From Stephanodiscus triporus (taxonomy: Eukaryota > Bacillariophyta > Thalassiosirophyceae > Thalassiosirales > Thalassiosiraceae), in assembly GCA_036939755.1 (NCBI GenBank), contig JALLAZ010000057.1, positions 1 to 28,032 of the forward strand: a stretch of 28,032 nucleotides of DNA, given 5' to 3'. The notes beneath the pieces are model-generated. The model had not been told where the DNA came from, did not search any database, and was given only the letters and a program-made list of their open reading frames with translations. Position numbers and translations under genes: made by a program. This document shows, piece after piece, positions 10,005 through 17,147 of this stretch (position 1 is its first letter; each line of letters starts with the position of its first letter).

Positions 10005-10296
10005 CGATGACGAAGAAGAAGGTATGGAGTATATCCATCCCTACTCCGGCAACAGGTATTATTCCAATTGAGTTACTTCGACGTGGACGAACCCGATTAA
10101 ATTTATTCCCTCAAAACCAGCACGATCAGTCACTTCTACGTGGACGAAATCGATAACCTGTATTCCCTCAAAACCAACATCATCCGTTGAGGTGAAGGGA
10201 GGAGTAAACCAATCCGAAATCCGAAAAGCAGTGTTATTTCAATCTACAACTAAGTACTGGGACAAACCATCTAAGTTGAGCAATAGTTTTCGTTAG
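9994..10296 (+). pseudogene. Decayed tandem WW modules downstream of the WW gene
   Basis: One base out of frame with the preceding gene, the sequence reads DDDEEEGMEYIHPYSGNRYY-SN, which matches the intact WW domain upstream (MEYIDASSGKPYY-SN). A TGA at 10069-10071 follows, and after it VTSTWTNPIKFIPSKP. A 57-bp in-frame duplication repeats this as VTSTWTKSITCIPSKP, and a further WW-like end, TTKYWDKPSKL, lies before a stop at 10294. The gene's ancestor probably carried more than one WW domain, lost through a one-base frameshift near 9994 and a nonsense change. A sequencing error could explain the shift but not the TGA as well. Confidence 0.6.
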
Positions 10297-10670
10297 TTGA
10301 AGAACTGTTACATGTTTGAATACAGATGGTTGGTGCGTGTTGTCTACAAAAGTGAATTATTACATGCTTTTGTTCAATGAACGGGCAATGTGATGTGGGA
10401 GAACAAATAAGGTTACCAAATCAAGTATTCGGATGCAGACCGAACAAAGTGACGTGCACTGCATTAATTAATTGCTGGCGGAGGAGTGAACGGGTCGAGG
10501 CAGGCGAAGAAGCCGAAAAAATCCTCTTTATGATGGAAGAAAGATCCGAAGAGGGTGATGGGGAGATGAAGCCAGATGCGTTCGTGTATGCGTGGGCTCT
10601 TTATTGTTGATTGTTTCCAATATCACGCACGAGGCAGGGAAAATATCTGGTGCTACAGAGTTTTTCTTTT

Positions 10671-10720
10671 GCTTTGCTTTGCTTTGCTTTGCTTTGCTTT
10701 GCTTTGCTTTGCTTTGCTTT
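10671..10720 (+). repeat. (GCTTT)10 pentanucleotide microsatellite
   Basis: Ten perfect GCTTT units run from 10671 to 10720, flanked by an imperfect TTTTTCTTTT on the left and GGCTTTG on the right. It sits inside the PPR-like relic and explains the Phe/Ala/Leu/Cys-rich open frames on both strands here. Confidence 0.95.
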
Positions 10721-10767
10721 GGCTTTGTGTCACCAATAAAAATTTCAAAATTAAAAATTAACAAGCA

Positions 10768-10813
10768 TTACCCACTAGCCAACCAACGACTGCTTTACCC
10801 ACTAGCCAACCAA
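10768..10813 (+). repeat. Short tandem duplication, period 27 bp
   Basis: The 19-base string TTACCCACTAGCCAACCAA occurs at 10768-10786 and again at 10795-10813, separated by 8 bases. It is a small local duplication with no evident function. Confidence 0.85.
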
Positions 10814-11102
10814 AGGAACACTTCGATTGTGCTCTTAGTTCTGGGAGCCATATTGTGATAAACAATGGAAGAAAGCAACCTTTGCTTTGCTCTCTAAATG
10901 CAATAATTGAAACCTTATTTGGTGTACTAAATGAAGAGACTTCATCGTCAAATTACACGTACATGTTGAATGAAATGTCCAAATTATTCTTCAGGGAGAG
11001 GCAAGACGGTTGTCAGCCGAATATCTTTGGCCTGGCTAGGCTCCACCCATTTACAATAATTTAAATGACAAAAATGTCTCTATGTCTTTGACCTGTGTTT
11101 TT

Positions 11103-11281
11103 GTTTGGATGCTGACAGAGGAAAGAGAGAGCGGGACTGGCTGAACGAAAATTTTAAATGGGCTTATATTTAAATCTGTGGGGGGAGGAAAACGAGACCG
11201 AAGTCTATTTCCACCTCGCTTTTCGATTGCATCGGACAAGAGACCAGTTCCTGCGACCAAATTAGAGAGTAGAGCTTTAAA
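11103..11281 (+). repeat. Terminal repeat unit A1 (5' copy)
   Basis: This about 180-bp unit begins at GTTTGGATGCTGACAGAGG and ends at GAGAGTAGAGCTTTAAA. It is near-identical to A2 and A3 at the 3' end of the element, including the GGCTTATATTTAAATC core. It is not preceded by a B unit, which is what makes the arrangement split rather than a normal LTR pair. Confidence 0.85.
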
Positions 11282-11298
11282 CACAATAGCAAGCAAAG

Positions 11299-13335
11299 AT
11301 GACCAAGATTAAGCAACCAAATTGGGCCAATTGGTTCATTAACCACCTTAGCAATGACACATGTAATACAAATCTTGAGGCCTTTAGCAACGTTTTATGT
11401 TCAGGAATTCCGACCGAAGCAAAATTATGAGATTTAGTTGATGAAATCGACACTGTTATTTTAGCTGCTGATGCAAACAGAAACGTTACTATGCTTTTCC
11501 ATTCTCCCAAAAACTTTGGTGGCACAAGGTCTTGTCCCGACAATAAAGTCTCATGCATGATTGGCTTCAGAGCTCGCGCGACATGCGTTCTTCCTGTTTT
11601 GCAATCCGCTTTCGGCTTTTGCCGACATTCAAATTGTTGTCCCATCAGTCCAAGATCATGGAGGATGCACATCAGCTGAAGACACTGCAAACATTCAAGT
11701 GCCAGCTCAAAATGGAGTAGTTGGTTTTGAAGGCTCTGCCTTCTTTATTCCGGACCCAGTGTTGCAAAATGCCATCATTGAATTGAATTCTCGGAACCCC
11801 TTTGAACTCATGCCACTCATGTATCAAGTCGCACGGGCTCCCAACCAAGCAAATGGTCCCACAGCCACATCAGGAGTGACCCAAACGGATAATTTGTGTG
11901 CCTGGCTCTACGGAGTTGAGACTGGTTTGATCCCCAAAATGAGGTACTCTGTCAACCCCGACAACGCCGAAGTTGAAGCTTTCAACCTCCAAAGGCATTA
12001 CAAATGCATTATTGTTCCGATCAATGTGATAGGACCTAGAGCAGGTGATCCAATGACGTTAGAAGGCAACACGGTAATCAGTCAACTAACGAACACACTC
12101 ACCATCCAAAACAAGTATTTGGAGAATGAGATCGTCATCAATTGCAGAAACCAAATCCTGGCTGAGGAACATAAGGAGAAAGGACAGAACCAAGAAGATC
12201 CATCCCGCGATTCTTTCAATGCTCAAATGAGCAGCCATGATTGATTCCCACAATGACGACAGCGAAATCACTCCATCCTGCTTACGCTTTATCAACTGTG
12301 ATAATGTCGGAATGGCACAATTTGAACTCACTCACCAATTTCCTTTATACAGACTGGATGATGTCGGTTTTGCTGCAGGAACGATCCAAGCACTTCACTT
12401 TGGCGAGTTGTTGTACGCGGATTCGATCACCCCTAGCCATTTCATGGTCTTTGCTTTCTACGAACAAGCTCCAAATTCTGGCCAGCAGCAAATGGTTTAT
12501 CATATATCACTTAATCCAGGAACAGGGTCATAAGAAATCACTTGAGGAAATCAAATCATCGTTAAAGCAAAAAGTTCACGTACCCAAGGACTTTGACAGT
12601 CTCGGGTCCCAGCTGGTTCTTTTTGCAACTGCTTCGGCAATATTCTTTGGAAAAGAGAGCATCTGCACAGACAGGCTGGACCAATTAGTCCTCCTTGTTG
12701 GCTGAAACAAGAAAGCTCTCCGGGAACAGATTGCTCTAGATGAATTCTTCCCCTCAAAATTTCTACTTGCAGTGGTGGACAGAAGGGTTCAACGCTGGTT
12801 GAGATCATGTCAGAATGCAATGATCTCCAGATCACATGTGAGCGACAACATTTTGGACTTTGATAACTTACTCAAGCAAGTCCTAAATGGCAGTTTCCAC
12901 ATGGTCCTCCCGATGAGTTTCAAGAAGATCGAAGTCACGACCAAGCCTGAACCAACCAAAGGCAGAAATGACGGCAAAGAAACATCGGGCGGGAACGACG
13001 GCAAAGATCCCAACCACAAGTCACAACAGAAGCGCAAGAGCAAGGATGGCAATGGCAACCTGGTGCAAAATACAGCACAAGATGAGGATTTTTTGTGCAA
13101 AACAGGCAAGACTTGGAAGGATACTTACATCAAGCAGCTCCCCCATGATCGGCCTTTCTTCGACAAAGCCAACAAGGTGAAAATGTGCGCACGTTGGTTG
13201 ATCAAAGGTGACTGTTATGACAACTGTTCCAGAAAAGCAAGCCATGTCTCCAAGGACAATCTCCCAGCGGACAAAAAGGCATCCTTTCTCGCCTTCATGA
13301 CGAAGTGCCATGAAGTGGGGAAGAAGAGCAACTGA
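11299..13335 (+). pseudogene. Gag-like protein remnant of the element
   Basis: Coding similarity runs through three frames. It opens at ATG 11299 (stop TGA 11428) and continues as a 5' piece to about 12240. It then shifts frame near 12240 (LRFINCDNVGMAQFELTHQF) and again near 12505 (HLIQEQGHKKSLEEIKSSLK). An in-frame TGA at 12703-12705 falls between LVLLVG and NKKALREQIALDE. The 3' part, to the TGA at 13333-13335, includes VDRRVQRWLR, a Lys/Gln-rich basic stretch, and a zinc-finger-like Cys-x8-Cys-x3-Cys-x5-His in KMCARWLIKGDCYDNCSRKA. I recall this protein family, with a C-terminal basic and CCCH-like region, as widespread in diatom genomes. The Gag role is inferred from position and the nucleic-acid-binding motif. 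Confidence 0.6.
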
Positions 13336-13610
13336 CTCCTCGGGTCAGGGCCTAGCAGCGTCCGATCACCACCAAAACCACCCAACCATTCAAGCCTGCA
13401 AGAAACTATTCCCAACATCCATCGTCATCCTCACCAAGCCAATTGGGGACAGCAGCAAGAATTCCACCGCAAAGCATTCCTCCAGCATCAGCACCAGACA
13501 CTCCAAACCCATGGCTCATAGCATCATCATCGACATCGCGAGCAGCTTGGACAGCAGAAACAAAAGCAAAAGCACGGGAGGAGCAATAGTCAGCATCGAC
13601 GACGGGTCAT

Positions 13611-14533
13611 GTGAATCAGATGCTAGATGCAGGCAAATTTCCAAATATTACCGCTTCCCAAAGAGATCAGCTCTTGGCTGACCTCCTTGCTGCAGCAGCT
13701 TACCGTGAGCGCGCAATTACGGGAGCGTCACACGACAACAGGGCTCATTCCTGGGAGCGGTGGCAAAAATGGTGCCAGTCCGTCGGATGCGATGACCTCT
13801 ACCTTGATCGATTTAGCCAACTTGAGCGGAATCTCTTACTCGGGGCATTTGCCATGGCTGTCAGGGAGGGACGATTCATGAAAAATTGCACTGACGCACT
13901 GGTTGAAGGCACAGTCCGAAGTGCATCTCACATGTGTTACAGGTCTTTTGGGAATCGGGCAGACAGAATCCCACAAAAGATGCAGACAACATGCTTAGCA
14001 TCCTTCTATCAAGGCAGTTAAGAGCCTACAGGAACGACGATCCCAAGGAAGTGCAACAAAAGGCCCTACCTTTTGTTGTCCTCAAAGAAGTAGCAAAGCG
14101 GCAAGTATCAGAGCTAGAAAGGGCTATTTCGCAACTAACTATTTGTGCGGGTTTCTTTGCTTGTCATTCCTGTGAATATCTAAAGGTTCCTCGCAGGGAA
14201 GTGAAACGCACTAAGCTACTTTGCCTGAGGAATATTAGATTTTTCAAAGACAGGCGTCTACTTTCAACACCATCTGCCAATTTGGAGTTTGCAGATAGCG
14301 TCACAGTGACGTTCAAGATGCAAAAGAATGATCAGAAAAATGAGACGGTCATCCATGGTCGAACAGATGATCCAGTTTTGTGTCCAGTGAAACAACAGCA
14401 AATGCTGACGCACAGATTGTTCCGAACGTTCCCAGACCTCGCCACTTGGTCTGTATCAAATGATGATCCCCGGCAACGCAACCATCCCAACAACGCCGAG
14501 ACAAGACAAAATATTGGATGCAACATGTTTTGA
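13611..14533 (+). pseudogene. Tyrosine-recombinase-like remnant, frameshifted and C-terminally truncated
   Basis: The first piece (13611 to about 13925) reads like a core-binding domain: SWERWQKWCQSVGC, then LLLGAFAMAVREGRF. A one-base deletion near 13925 moves the continuation into another frame, SHVLQVFWESGRQNPTKD onward to 14533. The segment FFACHSCEYLKVP sits where I expect the arginine box; in family members I recall the His codon at 14165-14167 is Arg, so the first catalytic Arg appears lost. The His-x-x-Arg box and the nucleophilic Tyr are not found, because the frame ends about 70 bp before repeat B1. The identity is from remembered family resemblance and element architecture, not from intact catalytic residues. 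An integrase-like domain of another kind is possible. Confidence 0.5.
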
Positions 14534-14600
14534 CGTGTGCAGCTTCTGGCTTTCTCTCATTTCAGCCAAACGGCAGACGACATGGAGCAATTTAATGGAG

Positions 14601-14752
14601 GAGGCATCGTCTTCCCGATTGCCAAAGGAGTCAGGAGAGGGGAGCATTGAATTAATAATTCAGTTCCAAACCCAACCCCTGTGTGCATATCTCGTGCACA
14701 TAATTCTCTAATTCTTAGATCGTGGAGGCATTTGGCTTCAAAGTTGCTTCAT
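14601..14752 (+). repeat. Repeat unit B1
   Basis: This about 150-bp unit starts GAGGCATCGTCTTCCCGATT and continues through the AATTAATAATTCAGTTCCAA segment to TTCAAAGTTGCTTCATT. It is repeated as B2 (14951) and in truncated form as B3 (15276). It lies directly downstream of the recombinase-like remnant. Confidence 0.85.
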
Positions 14753-14935
14753 TGTTTGGAGGCTGACAGAGGAGAGAGAGAGCGGGACTGGCTGAACGAA
14801 ATATTTAAATGGGCTTATATTTAAATCTGCGGGAGGAGGGAAAAGAGACCGAAGTCTCATTTCCACCTTGCTTTTCGATTGCATCGGACGAGAGACCAGT
14901 CCCTGTGACTGAATTAGAGAGTAGAGCTTTAAAAT
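14753..14935 (+). repeat. Repeat unit A2
   Basis: Near-identical to A1, with the same GACAGAGGAGAGAGAGAGCG start region, GGCTTATATTTAAATC core and GAGTAGAGCTTTAAA end. It follows B1 immediately. Confidence 0.85.
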
Positions 14936-14950
14936 CCCCAAACCCACCCT

Positions 14951-15100
14951 GAGGCATCATCTTCCCAATCGCTGAAGGATCCTGAGAGGGAAGAATTGAA
15001 TTAATAATTCAGTTCCAAACCCAACCCCTGTGTGCATATCTTGTGCACATAATTCTCTAATTATCGGATCGTGGAGGCATTTGGCTTCGAAGTTGCTTCA
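14951..15100 (+). repeat. Repeat unit B2
   Basis: Second B unit, starting GAGGCATCATCTTCCCAATC. A 15-base linker (14936-14950) separates it from A2. It matches B1 with scattered substitutions, including CTCGTG to CTTGTG at a CpG. Confidence 0.85.
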
Positions 15101-15275
15101 TTGTTTGGACGCTGACAGAGGAGAGAGAGAGAGGGACTGGCTGAACGAAAATATTTAAATGGGCTTATATTTAAATCTGCGGGAGGAGAAAAACGAGACC
15201 GAAGTCTCATTTCCACCTCGCTTTTCGATTGCATCGGACAAGCAACCAGTCCCAGCGACCAAATTAGAGAGTAGA
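15101..15275 (+). repeat. Repeat unit A3
   Basis: Third A unit, matching A1 and A2 but ending at GAGAGTAGA without the GCTTTAAA tail, where it runs straight into the truncated B3. Confidence 0.82.
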
Positions 15276-15371
15276 TTAATTCAGTTCAAAACCCAACCCC
15301 GTGTGCATATCTTGTGCAAATAATTCTCTAATTCTCGGATCGTGGAGGCGTTTGGCTTCGAAGTTGCTTCG
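15276..15371 (+). repeat. Truncated repeat unit B3, right end of the element
   Basis: Begins at TTAATTCAGTTCAAAACCCA, so it lacks about the first 55 bp of B. It continues through ATCGTGGAGGCGTTTGGCTTC to TTGCTTCGTC. After this the similarity stops, which I take as the right edge of the element. No target-site duplication was recognised. Confidence 0.78.
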
Positions 15372-15627
15372 TCATTTACACACATGATAATTTACACGCA
15401 GTTAACCCTACACCCTTACTCTTATTCACCATGGCGATCGCCGTGTACTTGAGACCCCCCCATACAATTTTCTCTCGTAATAATGCTCCCCAATTCCATT
15501 CTCTATTTAATCCACATGAAATACCCTGTCCTTCCGTTTTCTTAAGTATGATGATCATTCGAACAGATTGTAGTCACACAACTAACATTGATCATATCCC
15601 CCGCTCTATGAATGAATAAACTATCAG

Positions 15628-16803
15628 TCAAGGTGGTGATGAGTTGTTTGAGAATGAATAATATGGTGGCGATGAGGCGTTCCAAAAGTACATCAAATTG
15701 TGTAACTCCAACCCTGGCCCAATATCCACCAGAGGTTGAAATTCTTTGTTCAATAATTGACGAATGGATATTTGGTGATACAAGTCATACACCAACTCCT
15801 CAATGTCAGTGTAGTTCCACCGGGACATATTTTCCCCTCGAACTTGATGCATCATAGTCTCATTAACGGAACGTATTATGTCAAATTTTTGTTCGAATCC
15901 AATGCAGCAAAATGGCCCATGATGCAAAAAGGAAAAATACACCCACGACTGTTCCACAACATAGAACAGATCCGGTGCCGCATCGTAGTACGCCGTGAGC
16001 CTCTCCTGTTCCCACGGCCAGCCCCAAAGGAAATTTTTACCGGACGGATCCGCCTTCGTTGGGTGGGCCATAGACTGCCACCAAACCTCCATCATTTGTC
16101 GTCCCATTTCATTGTTAATCACGGCGAAAAAATTCGACACAATGGGGGCTCTGTAAAGGCGAGTTACATTCTTTCCTATGTCGTCAGGTTTGAAGATTTC
16201 GGCTGTGCCGAAACCCCAGAAGGAACCGTCCTCCTTGATCACAAGCATGGATTTTCCAGATTGGAGAAAGGTTTGAATTTCATCGATGTTGAAGATCGAC
16301 AAAGTAAAGTTCTCATTGATGATCTGCATATCCATATCCATAAACAGAAGCAGGTCATCCTCGTTCGCCTCGTCCATCGCAGCCAGCACGGCCAGGACCT
16401 TCGGCCAATACGGCGCCATCCTAGTGCCGTTGAAACCCTCACAAATCGCTTTGAACCCATTGATGCCCGGCTCCCCCTCCGGGCACATCGTCGAACTATT
16501 GTACACGAGGAGGCCGACGTCAGGGACGATGTCGGAGTAGAGCCGCCACATCGCCATGGTATAGTACCCGTAAGATTTCTCCGACGCAAGGTCCCGATTT
16601 TCGACGAGGACGACATGCGCCATTCGTTGTCCACCACCACTAGTACTTATGTGTCTCTTGAGGGCCACCTGGGCCGTTCTGGCAAGGCCTCTGGATATGG
16701 TAGCGTTGCGATGCTCCTCAAGAAGTGCTGTCGATACCAGGATGCAGAACAGGGCTGCCGCAATTGTTCGATTCGTCGAGGTCGTTCTTGTCTTGGGGAG
16801 CAT
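15628..16803 (-). CDS. Putative Golgi type II glycosyltransferase (DxD motif)
   Basis: Probable nucleotide-sugar-dependent glycosyltransferase of the secretory pathway. Single exon; ATG at 16801-16803, TGA at 15628-15630, 391 residues. A short basic N terminus precedes a membrane anchor at about residues 13-28 (IAAALFCILVSTALL), as in type II Golgi enzymes. The catalytic domain contains NEDDLLLFMDMDMQI with a DxD metal-binding motif (Asp156, Asp158), preceded by PYWPKVLAVLAAMDEA. Later it has WGWPWEQERLTAYYDAAPDL, a WPWEQ-type motif that recalls GT34/MNN10-like enzymes. Several Asn-x-Ser/Thr sites agree with a luminal domain. Exact family and acceptor are unknown. It is divergent from SCC2 across 344 bp. 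Open frames on the + strand through this gene are shadows. Confidence 0.78.
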   Translation of the reverse strand: MLPKTRTTSTNRTIAAALFCILVSTALLEEHRNATISRGLARTAQVALKRHISTSGGGQRMAHVVLVENRDLASEKSYGYYTMAMWRLYSDIVPDVGLLVYNSSTMCPEGEPGINGFKAICEGFNGTRMAPYWPKVLAVLAAMDEANEDDLLLFMDMDMQIINENFTLSIFNIDEIQTFLQSGKSMLVIKEDGSFWGFGTAEIFKPDDIGKNVTRLYRAPIVSNFFAVINNEMGRQMMEVWWQSMAHPTKADPSGKNFLWGWPWEQERLTAYYDAAPDLFYVVEQSWVYFSFLHHGPFCCIGFEQKFDIIRSVNETMMHQVRGENMSRWNYTDIEELVYDLYHQISIRQLLNKEFQPLVDIGPGLELHNLMYFWNASSPPYYSFSNNSSPP

Positions 16804-17147
16804 TATTTAACGGGAAGAATTACGACCGCGGCGATGGAGGGGGAGCGGCACCGACGGTGCGATTGGTCGAGGGGTGGCCTTTGTCGAACGATGGGTTCAA
16901 TTTTCGGCGAAATCCGTCCGTCGGTTGCTGAGATATGGGCGTCGGCGTTGCGGGTGGCGGAGCAATGTTCATGTTCGATCTTACTTATTTTTTTGTCCTG
17001 GGGCGGAGGGAGGAAAAACAGCCACGAAAAAAAACTGTGTGTGATGTTCATCTTTTTTCTTTTTCTCTCTCCAAGCACTTGGACCTGGCCTAACGCTCGC
17101 GCGCAGCCTCTCCTCTCTCTACCATAATAGCGTTCCCAAGCACCAAC
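16804..17147. promoter_or_regulatory. Divergent promoter region, glycosyltransferase and SCC2
   Basis: A 344-bp spacer between two ATGs pointing away from each other. It includes a T-rich tract at about 16980-16997, an A-rich run near 17024-17034 and a CT-rich stretch just before the SCC2 start (about 17052-17120). No TATA box is obvious. Confidence 0.45.

Larger units (their letters stand above)
10377..11064 (+). pseudogene. Relic of a pentatricopeptide-repeat (PPR) gene
   Basis: At 10377-10610 the reading frame contains GCRPNKVTCTALINCWRRSE, then AGEEAEKILFMMEE and MKPDAFVYAWAL. This is the pattern of PPR repeats (P-N-x-V-T-x-x-x-L-I-x-x-W, E-A-E-x-I-L-x-x-M, P-D-x-x-x-Y). It stops at a TGA and is followed by a pentanucleotide microsatellite. 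A second segment at 10855-11064 (about SSNYTYMLNEMSKLFF and QDGCQPN) looks like another decayed PPR piece in a different frame. No full-length frame exists. PPR proteins normally act in organelle RNA processing, but this copy is surely dead. Confidence 0.5.
11101..15371 (+). mobile_element. Degenerate tyrosine-recombinase-type element with split direct repeats, no reverse transcriptase
   Basis: A 4.3-kb element with a 5' repeat unit A1, then Gag-like coding remnants, then recombinase-like remnants, then repeats in the order B1 A2 B2 A3 and a truncated B3. A 5' A unit answered by B-A-B at the 3' end is the split-direct-repeat layout described for Ngaro and some other DIRS-order tyrosine-recombinase retrotransposons. 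Here it is extended by one more A-B. There is no reverse transcriptase or RNase H: only about 275 bp separate the Gag-like frame from the recombinase-like frame. All frames are broken by stops and shifts, so the copy is inactive. It could be an internally deleted derivative or a non-autonomous family. Confidence 0.65.

Noticed and set aside
13310..13681. 123-aa frame between the Gag-like and recombinase-like remnants
   Set aside because: Ser/Lys-rich with no similarity I recognise; it bridges two decayed frames, so it is probably chance openness in the linker.
11101..15371. Interpretation as a standard LTR retrotransposon
   Set aside because: The 5' end has only unit A with no preceding B, the 3' end has alternating B and A, and no reverse transcriptase, RNase H, protease or DDE integrase motif was found.
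15757..17127. 456-aa + strand open frame opposite the glycosyltransferase
   Set aside because: No domain and no plausible composition; the - strand protein has a membrane anchor and DxD motif. The frame also spans the divergent promoter.
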